Shown: positions 24,622 through 34,135, counted from the first letter of the stretch. The stretch is 64,000 nucleotides of DNA from Pseudoduganella violaceinigra DSM 15887 (GCF_000425385.1 NZ_KE384360.1:217466-281465); one strand, 5' to 3'. Notes: generated by a model from the letters alone, not told the origin. Numbers and translations are program-made.

Positions 24622-26032
24622 AGGGAAGTTCGATCCGGAAGTGGGCGCCGCTGGCGGCCGGCAACAGTTGCAGCGAGCCGCCGTGGGCGTTGACGTATTC
24701 GAGCACGATGGACAGGCCGACGCCGTTGCCGCGCCGGGCGCCCGGCGGTTGGCGCAGTCCCTGATAGAACGGTTCGAATATGTGGGCGGCATCCTCGGGC
24801 GCCACGCCGGGGCCCTGGTCGATGCAATCGATGGCAAGCGTACCGGCCTGCTCGCCAACGATGAAGCGCACGCTGCCGCCTTCTGGGCTATAGCGCACTG
24901 CATTCGACAGCAGATTGCTGGCAGCGATGGCCAGCTTGCCGGGATCGGCGGAAATGGGCGGGGCATTGCCTTCCACCGCGACGTCCAGCCGGCGAGCCTG
25001 CCACTGCAGGCGCTGCGCATCGACCGCATCGCGCAGCAGGGCGGCGATATCGGTGGGCTGGCGCTGCAGATGCTGGGCGGCGAAAGCTGCCGTGTTATAG
25101 CGCAGCAGGTCTTCGATCTGGTTTTGCAGCGAAGCCGTATTCTGGCGCAGGATGGCCGCCACTTCGCGCTGGTTGGGCGCCAGCGGGCCGACCACTTCGT
25201 CCTCCAGCAACGCCACGCCTTCCACCAGCGCCGCCAGCGGTGTTTTAAGTTCGTGCGAAATATGGCGCAGGAAGCGCGATTTGTCGGCCTCCAGGCTGGC
25301 CAGGCGCTGGCGCAGCCAGTCCAGCTGCTGGCCCAGGCGCCGCAGGTCGTTCGGGCCTTCCACGTCGATCGGATGGTCGTAGCGGTTGCCGCCCAGGCGG
25401 CCGATGGCGCTTTCGATCTGCGCCAGCGGGCGCGATAGCCACAGGCCGCAGCCGACCGCCAAGGCGGCGGCCAGGCTGATGGAGGCGAGCAGTTGGCCGG
25501 CCAGGACGCTGCGCCGGTGTTCCAATCCAAGCAGGATGCGCTGGTTGCGCTGGTCGACTTCGCGTTTGACTTCTTCCGCCAGTTCGTCGTTGATGGCGGG
25601 CAGCCCGGCCAGCGCCGCGTTCAGCATCTGCTGGCGTTGGGTGCGTTTGGCGCGCGGCGCCTGCAAGGCATTCCAGGCTTGCTCACCCTGCGCGCGCCAG
25701 GCGGCGAAACTGGCCTTGGGCACGGCGGGTAGGCCGGCCGACAAGGCCGACAGCGCATCTTCCCCATCGCGCCAGGCGGCTTCATAGCGGTCGCGGAAAG
25801 CCGGGTCGTCCAGGACGAGGAACTGGCGCGCGCTGCGCTCCATGGCGACGCTGCGTTCAGCCAGGCGCTGGGCGCTGGCGGTCAGCGCCACGGCATGCTG
25901 GCCGACTTCGCGGCTTTCCGCCGCCAGGCGGTCGAGCGTGAACAGGGCCTGGATCGAGGCGGCACTGAGAAGCAGGGCGATCAGCAGAAAAACGCCCAAC
26001 AATAATTGTCGGAAGGAAAGCTTGATGAGCAT
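24611..26032 (-). CDS. glrK: Sensor histidine kinase GlrK (QseE)
   Basis: A 473-residue membrane kinase. Helix 1 is at about 8-28, a periplasmic helical sensor follows, and helix 2 is at about 175-195, followed by a HAMP domain. The phospho-acceptor H lies in HISHELKTPLAALVEG (HisKA). The ATP domain has NLLSNAVRYSPEGG (N box), DQGPGVAP (G1) and GNGVGLSIVLEY (G2). It should phosphorylate GlrR. The upstream region to the TonB-like gene is only 85 bases. Confidence 0.9.
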   Translation of the reverse strand: MLIKLSFRQLLLGVFLLIALLLSAASIQALFTLDRLAAESREVGQHAVALTASAQRLAERSVAMERSARQFLVLDDPAFRDRYEAAWRDGEDALSALSAGLPAVPKASFAAWRAQGEQAWNALQAPRAKRTQRQQMLNAALAGLPAINDELAEEVKREVDQRNQRILLGLEHRRSVLAGQLLASISLAAALAVGCGLWLSRPLAQIESAIGRLGGNRYDHPIDVEGPNDLRRLGQQLDWLRQRLASLEADKSRFLRHISHELKTPLAALVEGVALLEDEVVGPLAPNQREVAAILRQNTASLQNQIEDLLRYNTAAFAAQHLQRQPTDIAALLRDAVDAQRLQWQARRLDVAVEGNAPPISADPGKLAIAASNLLSNAVRYSPEGGSVRFIVGEQAGTLAIDCIDQGPGVAPEDAAHIFEPFYQGLRQPPGARRGNGVGLSIVLEYVNAHGGSLQLLPAASGAHFRIELPYDY

Positions 26033-26117
26033 AGGTCATGCGCCGGCACCACAAGGGGCACCACAAGGTTAACCGGCGCATGATAGGGGATTTCGCTTTA
26101 CTGCCGCGCTCTATTGC

Positions 26118-26762
26118 TTACTCGTCGAGGCGCCAGGCATATTGCATGCGGGCCCACGATTCCTGCGCCACGCCGTCGATCGTGCCGGGCTTGAAGGCGC
26201 ACATCGAGAGGCCTTGCAGGGCGGCGCGATCGAGGTCGCGATGGCCGCTGGTGCGTTCGACCTTGGCGCTGGCGATATGGCCGTCTTTGCCGACCAGGAA
26301 GGCCAGGGTCACCGTGCCTTCATCGCCATTGCGCAGGGCCGCCGCCGGGTAGGCCGGCTTGGCGCAGCTGGCGGCGTCGATGATTGCCGCGACATTCACC
26401 GGCGTATGGCGCGGAGCGACGACTTCGTTCTGCTCTGTGCCGCCGCCAAGCGTGCCAGGTTCGATGCGCCCGCGTGGTTCGTCGGGCGGCGCAATGGTGG
26501 TGATGGGCGGCTCGGCAGGAAAATCCAGCACGGGTACTTCGGGCGGAGTAATCACCGGCAGCTGCGCCTTCCGCGGTTCGGGCTTGTCGGTTGGCTCAGG
26601 TTTCGGTTGCTCTGGTTTTGGCGGCACCAGGATCAACGGACCTGGATCGGTATGGGTGATCAAGACCGTGGAATGTTTCAGCGCAATACCGGCTGCTACC
26701 AAATGCAAGACGGCAACGAAGGCCAGGCCAGAGTAGTTCTTGCGCGAGGTGTCGAAGTTCAT
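26118..26762 (-). CDS. TonB-family energy-transducing protein
   Basis: A 214-residue protein with an N-terminal anchor (about 15-33), a proline-rich spacer with Lys/Glu-Pro repeats (PKPEQPKPEPTDKPEPRK) and a C-terminal TonB domain (about 125-210: YPAAALRNGDEGTVTLAFLVGKDGHI, FKPGTIDG). It would couple the inner-membrane proton force to outer-membrane receptors. No exbB/exbD or receptor adjoins it. I chose the start at 26762 (MNFDTSRKN) because AAGGA lies eight bases before it. It is divergent from the NarL-type regulator. Confidence 0.9.
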   Translation of the reverse strand: MNFDTSRKNYSGLAFVAVLHLVAAGIALKHSTVLITHTDPGPLILVPPKPEQPKPEPTDKPEPRKAQLPVITPPEVPVLDFPAEPPITTIAPPDEPRGRIEPGTLGGGTEQNEVVAPRHTPVNVAAIIDAASCAKPAYPAAALRNGDEGTVTLAFLVGKDGHIASAKVERTSGHRDLDRAALQGLSMCAFKPGTIDGVAQESWARMQYAWRLDE

Positions 26763-26820
26763 GGTAGTGTTCCTTTCTTCTTCTGGGTAGGCTGAATTGC
26801 CAGTCCATGGCAAGATATTC

Positions 26821-26892
26821 TTCCATCGCATGGAAATATGCAAGCAATTTTTATTGCTAGGGGTAAGCGTGATATGCTTCCATCATCTGGAA
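26821..26892. promoter_or_regulatory. Paired TTCCA-N5-TGGAA palindromes between divergent tonB-like and regulator genes
   Basis: TTCCATCGCATGGAA (26821-26835) and TTCCATCATCTGGAA (26878-26892) share TTCCA-N5-TGGAA with centres 57 bases apart. The second ends 12 bases before the regulator start. Size and symmetry suit a dimeric NarL/LuxR-type regulator. Confidence 0.55.
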
Positions 26893-26904
26893 ATCGGGAA
26901 TTCT

Positions 26905-27543
26905 ATGAATAAGATCAAAGTGTTACTGGCAGACGATCATCCCATGGTGATGGGCGGTTTTGCGATGGCCTTGGCCGGATTTGGCGTGGACGTGGTGGGC
27001 CAGGTGCGGACGCCGACGGAAGCGGTGGAGGCCTACCAGACCCTGGTACCGGACGTTGCTATCCTCGATATACGCTTCGGCGAGCAATTGACCGGTCTGG
27101 ACGCGGCCCGGCAGATCCTGGCGGCGAGCCCGCAAGCCCGCATCATCTTCCTGACCCAGTTCGACCAGGACGCCCTGGTCAAGGAGGCCTACCGGATCGG
27201 CGCGCGGGCCCTGGTCACCAAGGACTGCGATCCGGCCGAACTGGCTGCCGCCGTGCAGCGGGCCGCCCATGGCGAGCTGTATTTCATGCCATCGATCGCG
27301 GAACGCCTGGCCAGCCTCTCGGTGCTGGGAGAGCAATCCCCGCAAGCGCTGCTGGACGAGCGCTCGCTGGAAATCTTCAAGCTGATGGCGGAAGGCCTGA
27401 CCAATGCCGAAATCGCCGAGCGTCTCGGCGTTTCCAGCAAGACGATCAGCAATTCCAGCCAGGCGATCAAGGACAAGCTTGGCGTCGAGCGGGCGGCCGA
27501 CATCACCCGCCTGGCGGTGCGCCACGGCGTGCTGCAAGCCTGA
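26905..27543 (+). CDS. NarL/LuxR-family response regulator
   Basis: A 212-residue two-domain regulator. The receiver (1-120) shows LLADDHPMV, the phospho-Asp in VAILDIRFG and K in LVTKDCDP. The GerE-type helix-turn-helix (about 150-205) has LTNAEIAERLGVSSKTISNSSQAIKDKLGV. The start MNKIKVLLADD is chosen because the receiver begins immediately. The next gene's ATG shares the A of its TGA stop, so regulator and kinase are coupled. The palindromes just upstream suggest autoregulation. Confidence 0.93.
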   Translation: MNKIKVLLADDHPMVMGGFAMALAGFGVDVVGQVRTPTEAVEAYQTLVPDVAILDIRFGEQLTGLDAARQILAASPQARIIFLTQFDQDALVKEAYRIGARALVTKDCDPAELAAAVQRAAHGELYFMPSIAERLASLSVLGEQSPQALLDERSLEIFKLMAEGLTNAEIAERLGVSSKTISNSSQAIKDKLGVERAADITRLAVRHGVLQA

Positions 27544-28790
27544 TGCGCGCGGCCAAACGCATCGGCACGCGCGGGCGGCTGCTGGCCATCACTTTGCTGC
27601 CGGTGCTGGCATTGTTTGTCACGCTTACCTGGTACAACTACCAGTCGCGCCAGTCGGAGGTGCAGGCCGAACTGGCCGAACGCGGCCAACTGCTGGCCAG
27701 CGCCCTGATCGCGAGCGGCGAAATCAGCCTGGTGCAAGGCCAGTTCGACGAACTGCGTGCGACCATCAATGGCATGCTGCAGACCGACCGCGCAATCCAC
27801 CGCGTCACCTTGCTCGATGAAGCCCGCAAACCCCTGCTGGACGTGGTTGCGCGCGGCGATACCGTAGCCGAATCGCGTTATTACGAAGCGGCGATCCACA
27901 AGCGCCTGCTGTATGTGACCGGTGGCGGCAACCGCAACGTAGGCACCATGGGCTATGTGCAGGTGCGCATGTCGCCGACGGCCATGCTGCGCAAGGCGCG
28001 CGCGCGCTTCCAGCTCGAGCTGGGCGTGGCGTTTGCCGGCCTGATGGTGTGCGCCGCGCTCGCCTGGCAGATGACCAGCGGCTTCGCTTCTTCGCTGCAG
28101 GCGTCGATGCAGGCGGTGCGCGCGGCGGACGCGGAGAAGCGCCGCCTGCTGCAGCGCGTGACCACGGCCGTCGAGGATGAGCGCAAGGCCATTGCGCTGG
28201 AGATCCACGATGAACTCAATGCGACGCTGATCGCAATACGGCTCGAATCGCAGCAGATCGCGGCGTTGGCCGCGGACGATGCGCTTGCGCAGATCCGCGA
28301 TAAGGCGCAAGCGATTACCCGGCTCGCGCTGGGCTTGTACAACAGCGGCCGTACGCTGGTGCGCCGCCTGCGGCCGGAAATGCTGGATATGCTCGGTCTG
28401 CAAGGAGCGGTGGAAGAAATGGTGCGCCAGGTCGGCAGCAGCCATCCCGCCTGCCATTTCTCGCTGCACACCGAAGGCGATTTCACCGGACTGAATGGGG
28501 ATGCCGCAATCTCGGCCTACCGCATCGTGCAGGAAGCGTTGTCGAATATCGTCAAGCACGCGCGCGCCGGCAGTGCGAGTGTGGACATTGCGCGCCGCGG
28601 CGATGCTTTGCATATCACGGTGGCGGACGACGGCACCGGCTTCGATCCCGCGCGCACCGCGGCCGGCATCGGCCTGGCGGGTATGCGCGAACGGGTGCAA
28701 GGGCTGGGAGGAACGTTTGCGATGGATTGCGCGTCCGGCACGTGCATTGCCGTTACGCTACCGGTGGAGGCGTGGCGCGCGGGAATCTGA
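27543..28790 (+). CDS. Sensor histidine kinase, NarX/DesK (HisKA_3) type
   Basis: A 415-residue kinase with membrane helices at about 12-32 and 160-180 flanking a periplasmic sensor domain of about 125 residues. The phospho-acceptor is H222 in ALEIHDELNATL (HisKA_3). The ATP-binding domain has IVQEALSNIVKHA, DDGTGFDP and GIGLAGMRERV. It is the partner of the regulator just upstream. The sensed signal is unknown. Its last 38 bases overlap tail-to-tail with the next kinase gene on the opposite strand. Confidence 0.92.
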   Translation: MRAAKRIGTRGRLLAITLLPVLALFVTLTWYNYQSRQSEVQAELAERGQLLASALIASGEISLVQGQFDELRATINGMLQTDRAIHRVTLLDEARKPLLDVVARGDTVAESRYYEAAIHKRLLYVTGGGNRNVGTMGYVQVRMSPTAMLRKARARFQLELGVAFAGLMVCAALAWQMTSGFASSLQASMQAVRAADAEKRRLLQRVTTAVEDERKAIALEIHDELNATLIAIRLESQQIAALAADDALAQIRDKAQAITRLALGLYNSGRTLVRRLRPEMLDMLGLQGAVEEMVRQVGSSHPACHFSLHTEGDFTGLNGDAAISAYRIVQEALSNIVKHARAGSASVDIARRGDALHITVADDGTGFDPARTAAGIGLAGMRERVQGLGGTFAMDCASGTCIAVTLPVEAWRAGI

Positions 28791-30192
28791 CCCGCACCAG
28801 CAAGCCTTTGCCGCCTGCGCCCCGATCCAATTCGAGCGCGGCGCGGTGCAGGGCCGCGATGTCGCGCACGATGGCCAGCCCCAGGCCGGAACCGCCCGGA
28901 TTCGCCTGCATGGTGGCGGCGGCGCGGTAGAAAGGCGAGAACACGCGTTCGCGGTCTTCCGGCGCGATGCCGGGACCGCTGTCCTCCACTTCCAGCACCA
29001 CTTCCTCTTCACTTGGCAGCACGCGCAGCACCACGCTGCCGCCGCGCGGCGTGTAGTGCAGGGCGTTGTCGACCAGGTTGGATGCCAGTTCATGCAACAG
29101 CAAGGCCTGGCCATGGACCCAGGCTTCAGCGTCGCCTTCCAGTGAGAGGTCGATGCCGCGCCCCACGGCGGACAAGGCCAGCTCCAGCGCAACCTGCTGC
29201 ACTGTCTCGCGCAGCGGCACCGGAAGCGGCTGGCCGCCATCGCTATGCTCGATACGCGCCAGCATCAGCAGGCGGTTGGCCAGGTGCACGGTGGAGTCGG
29301 TGGTGTCCGCCATGCTGGCAACGATGGTGCGAAGTTCTTCGGAAGAGGATGGAGAGCGTTCCAGCGCGCGCTGCGCCAGTTCGGCCTGGGTTTTGAGCAC
29401 GGTCAGCGGGGTGCGCAACTGGTGCGATGCATCGGCGATGAAGCGGCGCTGGCTGGCGATCAGGCCTGCAATGCGCGTGGTGGAGGTATTCATCGCCTGC
29501 ACCAGAGGCCTCACCTCCTTATGCACCAGGGCCGGATCGAGGTCGGACAGGTCGGATACATCGCGCGACTCGACTTCGTGCTTGAGCCGCATCAGGGGCC
29601 GCAGCACCAGTTTGACCGCGAACCAGATCAGCAAGCCCGCCAGCAGCACGACGGCGGCCTGCCATGCAATGGTGTCGAACAGGATCTTGCGCGTCAGGCC
29701 CTTGCGCGCGTCGAGCGTTTCGCCGACCTGGATCAGCGCGATGCCGCGCATATTGTCGTCATACACCGGCTGCAGCAGGGCCGCGATGCGGATCGGCTGG
29801 CCGTTGTAATTAGCGTGGTAGAAGCGCACCAGGGCGGGGTAGTTTTCCGAGCGCGGCACATTGGCCGGCACCGCAGGCAGGTCGTCGTAGCCTGAAACCG
29901 TTTCGCCGCTGATGCCGGTGACCTTGTAGTAGATGCGGCCCAGCGTATCGGTTTCAAAGCTGTCCAGCGCAACGTAGGGCACGTCGGCGACTACCTTGCC
30001 GCCTTCCACCGACACCCGTTCGGCCAGGGCGCGCGTGGATGCCAGCAGCGAACGGTCGTAGGCCATGTCCGCCGCGTCCACCGCGTTGTAGTAGACGGAA
30101 ACCGTATTGATAATTTCCAGCACCACCAGCGGCAGCAGCAGCCAGCGCAGCAATTGGCCGCGCAGGCTGCCCATGGCAAGCATGGCTTTCAT
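28753..30192 (-). CDS. Sensor histidine kinase, TctE-like
   Basis: A 479-residue EnvZ/OmpR-class kinase: helix 1 at about 15-35, a TctE-type periplasmic sensor (about 40-180), helix 2 at about 180-200, then HAMP. The phospho-acceptor H is in ADASHQLRTPLTVLK. The ATP-binding domain shows ELASNLVDNALHYTPRGG, DSGPGIAPEDRE and GSGLGLAIVRDIA. TctE kinases sense tricarboxylates or related acids and control the transporter encoded nearby. It overlaps its regulator by 4 bases. Two alternative Met codons lie within the first ten residues. Confidence 0.92.
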   Translation of the reverse strand: MKAMLAMGSLRGQLLRWLLLPLVVLEIINTVSVYYNAVDAADMAYDRSLLASTRALAERVSVEGGKVVADVPYVALDSFETDTLGRIYYKVTGISGETVSGYDDLPAVPANVPRSENYPALVRFYHANYNGQPIRIAALLQPVYDDNMRGIALIQVGETLDARKGLTRKILFDTIAWQAAVVLLAGLLIWFAVKLVLRPLMRLKHEVESRDVSDLSDLDPALVHKEVRPLVQAMNTSTTRIAGLIASQRRFIADASHQLRTPLTVLKTQAELAQRALERSPSSSEELRTIVASMADTTDSTVHLANRLLMLARIEHSDGGQPLPVPLRETVQQVALELALSAVGRGIDLSLEGDAEAWVHGQALLLHELASNLVDNALHYTPRGGSVVLRVLPSEEEVVLEVEDSGPGIAPEDRERVFSPFYRAAATMQANPGGSGLGLAIVRDIAALHRAALELDRGAGGKGLLVRVRFPRATPPPVA

Positions 30193-30878
30193 CCAGCCTT
30201 CGCTTCGGCCGGCTGCAGGAGGTAGCCGATGCCGCGCAGGGTGGTGATGGCCGCGGCGCCGGGCTCCTTGCGGTCAAGCTTCTTGCGCACGCGATGGATG
30301 TACAGCTCGATGGCGTCCAGATTGGCATCGTCGGCCAGCGAGAATACCTGGCCGAACAGTTTTTCCTTGGCCACCGGTTTGCCGCCCTTTGTAATCAGCG
30401 ATTCCAGCACGGCGTGCTCGCGCGGCGTCAGTTGCAGGTTTTCGCCGAAGTAGGAAAACATGCGGCTGACCGTGTCGAAGCGCAGCTCCCCGCATTCGTA
30501 TACCAGCGACTCGTTGCCGGCGCTGCGGCGCAGCAGTGCTTTGACGCGCGCTTCCAGCTCCAGCAGTTCGAAAGGCTTGGCGAGGTAGTCGTCGGCGCCC
30601 AGATTCAGGCCCTGCACACGGTCTTCCAGTCCGCCGCGCGCGGTGAGGATCAGCACCGGCGTCTTGCCGCCGCGGGCACGCAGGCGCTTGAGCACTTCCA
30701 GGCCGTCCATGCGGGGCAGGGTCAGGTCCAGGATCACCAGCGCGTAGTCCTGGGTCAGCAGCAGGGAGTCGGCATCGGCGCCGTTATCGGCGCATTCGAC
30801 GGAAAGGTTGGCGTCACGCAGGGCTTTGGAAAGCCAGTGTTGCAATTCGGTGTGGTCTTCCACTAACAGTATTCGCAT
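30189..30878 (-). CDS. OmpR-family response regulator, TctD-like
   Basis: A 229-residue regulator. The receiver (1-115) has LLVEDH, the phospho-Asp in LVILDLTLPRMDG and K in YLAKPFEL. The C-terminal winged helix (about 130-225) ends IELYIHRVRKKL, TLRGIGYLL. It is divergent from a porin/Bug/ABC operon, which it most likely controls, as TctD does with tctCBA. The shared 100-base intergenic region is AT-rich. Confidence 0.93.
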   Translation of the reverse strand: MRILLVEDHTELQHWLSKALRDANLSVECADNGADADSLLLTQDYALVILDLTLPRMDGLEVLKRLRARGGKTPVLILTARGGLEDRVQGLNLGADDYLAKPFELLELEARVKALLRRSAGNESLVYECGELRFDTVSRMFSYFGENLQLTPREHAVLESLITKGGKPVAKEKLFGQVFSLADDANLDAIELYIHRVRKKLDRKEPGAAAITTLRGIGYLLQPAEAKAG

Positions 30879-30978
30879 GGCATTTGCCTGAAAGGCGTTT
30901 GAAAGGTTGGCGATTTTATAGTTGAACCGTGCCAGAGCGAGGCATGACGTAAATAACTATAAACCGAGGAGACTGATT

Positions 30979-32046
30979 GTGAAAAGAACTTCGATGGCGG
31001 CGGCCATCGTGATGCTGCTGGCCGCCTATAGCAATGCGAACGCCCAATCCAATGCACAGGTATATGGCCTGCTGGATGTCGGCGTCGACATTTCTTCCGA
31101 TTCCAAACCGGGCGGCGGCAGCATGTCCCACGTCAGTTCCGGCGGCATGAATACATCGCGCTGGGGCATCAAGGGTTTCGAAGACCTGGGCGGAGGCCTG
31201 AAAGCCGTGTACCAGCTGGAAGGCGGCATATTGATGGATACCGGCGCGCAGGACGGCAACCTGTTCAAGCGCCAGGCCAATGTGGGCCTGGAAGGCCGCT
31301 TCGGCCGCGTCGTCCTGGGGCGCTCCTTCACCAGCGTGTACGACACTGTGATCCGCTTCGACCCGATGGGCTTTGCGCCTTACTACTCCTGGGCCACCGG
31401 CGGCAGCGCCACCTTGCCAAACAAATACGGCATGACCACCGGATTCGATAACCTGATCAAATACTCGGGCGAGAGCGGCGACTGGAAATACGGTTTCAGC
31501 TACGGCCTCGGCGAGCAGCAGGGCGGCAGTTCGGCCGACAGCGCGAAATACGCCGGTGCGGTCAGCTACCAGTCCGAATCGCTGGGCGGCATGTTCACGG
31601 TGGAGCGGATCAACGGCAATACGGTCGCCGCCACCGGTAACCGCGACGAAACGACGGCCTTCCATTTCGGCGGCTATTACGCCACCGGCGACGTCAAATT
31701 CTGGCTCGGCGGACGCACTTATAAGCAGGTGGCCGGCAAGGCAGCGCTGGCTGATATAAAAGGCAACACCTTATGGGCCGGCGTGGCGTACAAGCTGCAG
31801 CCGGAAGTGACGCTGACCGGCGCCGTGTACCACATCGATGTGCGTAACGTTGCGGCGGGCAAGGATGCCGACCCGACGATGTACGTGGTGCGCTACCGCT
31901 ACGCGGCCTCCAAGCGTACCGACCTGTATGCGACTGTCGCTTACACGAAAGCCAGGAACGGCCAGCTGGTCGGCCTGTCGCGCGATGACGCGGCTTTCGG
32001 CGACAGCCAGCATGGCGTAATGGTTGGCATGCAGCACCGCTTCTGA
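30979..32046 (+). CDS. Gram-negative porin (betaproteobacterial Omp32 type)
   Basis: A 355-residue general porin with a signal peptide cut after NANA-Q (residue about 22). The mature start QSNAQVYGLLDVGVD and the SRWGIKGFEDLGGGLKAVYQLE stretch are classic for this family, as is the final aromatic F (MQHRF). A GTG start at 30979 is chosen: GAGGA sits eight bases before it. It probably supplies the outer-membrane entry for the anion handled by the transport genes that follow. Confidence 0.92.
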   Translation: MKRTSMAAAIVMLLAAYSNANAQSNAQVYGLLDVGVDISSDSKPGGGSMSHVSSGGMNTSRWGIKGFEDLGGGLKAVYQLEGGILMDTGAQDGNLFKRQANVGLEGRFGRVVLGRSFTSVYDTVIRFDPMGFAPYYSWATGGSATLPNKYGMTTGFDNLIKYSGESGDWKYGFSYGLGEQQGGSSADSAKYAGAVSYQSESLGGMFTVERINGNTVAATGNRDETTAFHFGGYYATGDVKFWLGGRTYKQVAGKAALADIKGNTLWAGVAYKLQPEVTLTGAVYHIDVRNVAAGKDADPTMYVVRYRYAASKRTDLYATVAYTKARNGQLVGLSRDDAAFGDSQHGVMVGMQHRF

Positions 32047-32059
32047 TAATAATGAAGCC

Positions 32060-33010
32060 ATGAAGATCCTGCCCATCATCTTCGCCACTGTCCTGCTGCT
32101 TGCGGGGCAGGCGCAGGCTGCGGAATGCATCGTCCCGTCCAAGCCGGGCGGCGCGATGGACCTGACGTGCAAGCTGGCCCAGAAGGGACTGGCGACGGTG
32201 CCGGGCAGCCCATCCATGAAGCTGGTCTACCGTCCGGGCGGGATCGGCGCCGTCGCGTGGCACTCGCTGGTGTCGCAGCGGCGCGCCGAGCCGAACACCC
32301 TGGTGGCGTTTTCCGGCGGTTCCTTGCTGAATCTCGCGCAGGGCAAGTTCGGCAAGGCCAAGGCGGAGGACGTACGCTGGGTGGCGGCGCTGGGGGCCGA
32401 CTACGGCATGATCGCCGTGCGCGCCGATTCGCCCTACAAGTCCCTGGCCGACCTGGTGGCGGCGCTCAAGCGCGATCCTGCCAAGGTGCTGATCGGCGTC
32501 AGCGGCACTATCGGCAGCCAGGACTGGCTGAAGGTGGCGATGCTGGTGCGCCTGGCAGGCCTGGATCCTAAAGTGCTGCGCTTCGTGGCGCTGGAAGGCG
32601 GCGGTGAATCCTTCACGGCGATGCAGGCCAACTTTGTGCAGGTGGTGTCGGGCGATGCGTCCGAGGCCAGCCTGGCGGCCGCCGACGGCAAGATCCGCGT
32701 GCTGGCTGTGATGTCCGAGCAGCGCCTGCCGGGCGCGCTGGCCGCCGTGCCGACGGCGCGCGAGCAGGGCTACGACCTTGTCTGGCCGGTGATCCGCGGT
32801 GTGTGGATGGGCCCCCAGGTCGCCGACGCCGACTACCAGCACTGGGTCAGCACTTTCGAGCGCCTGATGGCCACGTCCGAATTCGCCAAGCTGCGAGCGG
32901 AGGCGGGACTTTACCCCTTTAGCCTGACCGGTCAGGCACTCAACCAGTACGTGCATAAAGCCGTGGACGACTACGGCAAACGCGCCAGCCAGCTAGGCCT
33001 GGTGCGCTGA
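32060..33010 (+). CDS. Bug-family (TctC-like) periplasmic solute receptor
   Basis: A 316-residue tripartite tricarboxylate receptor family protein. The signal peptide ends QAQA-AEC (residue about 19). The family ligand loops are visible as VPSKPGGAMDLTCKL and GGIGAVAW, followed by FSGGSLLNLAQGKFGK. No TctA/TctB membrane genes follow. Bug proteins without transporters can act as extracytoplasmic sensors for TctE-type kinases, which fits here. It lies 13 bases after the porin gene. Confidence 0.87.
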   Translation: MKILPIIFATVLLLAGQAQAAECIVPSKPGGAMDLTCKLAQKGLATVPGSPSMKLVYRPGGIGAVAWHSLVSQRRAEPNTLVAFSGGSLLNLAQGKFGKAKAEDVRWVAALGADYGMIAVRADSPYKSLADLVAALKRDPAKVLIGVSGTIGSQDWLKVAMLVRLAGLDPKVLRFVALEGGGESFTAMQANFVQVVSGDASEASLAAADGKIRVLAVMSEQRLPGALAAVPTAREQGYDLVWPVIRGVWMGPQVADADYQHWVSTFERLMATSEFAKLRAEAGLYPFSLTGQALNQYVHKAVDDYGKRASQLGLVR

Positions 33011-33039
33011 AACATCCCTCAAAAACCTAGGAGACACAA

Positions 33040-34125
33040 ATGATCAAGACGACCCTGGTGGCCGCCGCTGCCGGCCTGTTCGCGTGCAACGCATTCGCGC
33101 AAGCGCCTGCCGGTTATCCCGCCGATTACCCGAAGGTGATCGAGGCGGCAAAGAAAGAGGGCAAGCTGGTGGTGTACGGTGCCACCGACAGCAAGGCGGC
33201 GCAGCCGCTGATCCGCGACTTCAATGCCCTGTACCCCGGCATTACCGTCGAATACAACGACATGAATTCGACCGAAGTGTACAACCGCTTCATCTCCGAG
33301 ATGGCGGCCGGCGGCAATACGGCCGACGTGATGTGGTCTTCCGCGATGGACCTGCAGATGCGCCTGGCCTCCGACGGCTATGCGCTCAAGTACAAGTCGG
33401 TGGAAGCTTCGAAGATTCCGGGCTGGGCAATCTGGGATGACCAGGCCTACGGCACCACGTTCGAGCCGGCCGCCATCGTCTACAACAAGCGCCTGGTCGA
33501 CGCCAAGGAAGTACCGCAGACGCACGCCGATTTCGTGAAGCTGATTCAGCAGCCGAAATTCAAGGACAAGGTCACCACCTACGACATCGAAAAATCCGGC
33601 GTCGGCTTCATGTTCATGACCCAGGATGCCAAGGAGTACGCAAAGTTCGCGGAATTGCAAGACGCCTTCGGCGAAGCCAAGGTGCGCGTGCAATCCTCGA
33701 CCGGCACCATGATGGAGCGCATTTCGTCGGGCGAAAACCTGATTGGCTACAACGTGCTGGGTTCCTACGCCCTGGTGCGCGCCAAGAGCGATCCGTCGAT
33801 CGGCGTGCAGCTGCCAAAGGACTACACGCTGGTGATGTCGCGCGTCATGTTCATCAACAAGGGCGCGAAGAACGTCAACGCAGCGAAGCTGTGGCTGGAC
33901 TACTCCCTGTCGCACCGCGGCCAGACTATTATCGCCAACGAATCGAAACTGTATGCGATCCGCGCCGATGTGAGTGGGGAAACCACCTCGTCCGACCTGG
34001 TCAAACAGATCGGCCAGGACAAGATCAAGCCGGTGCCTGTCCACCCGATCCTGCTGCAGTTCCTCGGCCCGCAGAAACGCATGGCCTTCCTGAAGCAGTG
34101 GAAAGAAACCGCCGGCAAGAAATAA
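33040..34125 (+). CDS. ABC transporter substrate-binding protein, FbpA/AfuA-like
   Basis: A 361-residue periplasmic binding protein (signal peptide cut after AFA-Q, residue about 21). The family pattern EGKLVVYGATDSKAAQPLIRDFNALYPGI opens the mature domain. The C-terminal region reads ESKLYAIRADV, without the paired tyrosines that hold iron in classic FbpA, so Fe(III) is doubtful and an organic anion or phospho-compound is possible. SD TAGGAGACAC precedes it. It is the first component of the three-gene ABC system. Confidence 0.88.
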   Translation: MIKTTLVAAAAGLFACNAFAQAPAGYPADYPKVIEAAKKEGKLVVYGATDSKAAQPLIRDFNALYPGITVEYNDMNSTEVYNRFISEMAAGGNTADVMWSSAMDLQMRLASDGYALKYKSVEASKIPGWAIWDDQAYGTTFEPAAIVYNKRLVDAKEVPQTHADFVKLIQQPKFKDKVTTYDIEKSGVGFMFMTQDAKEYAKFAELQDAFGEAKVRVQSSTGTMMERISSGENLIGYNVLGSYALVRAKSDPSIGVQLPKDYTLVMSRVMFINKGAKNVNAAKLWLDYSLSHRGQTIIANESKLYAIRADVSGETTSSDLVKQIGQDKIKPVPVHPILLQFLGPQKRMAFLKQWKETAGKK

Positions 34126-34135
34126 GGAGCCGCAA

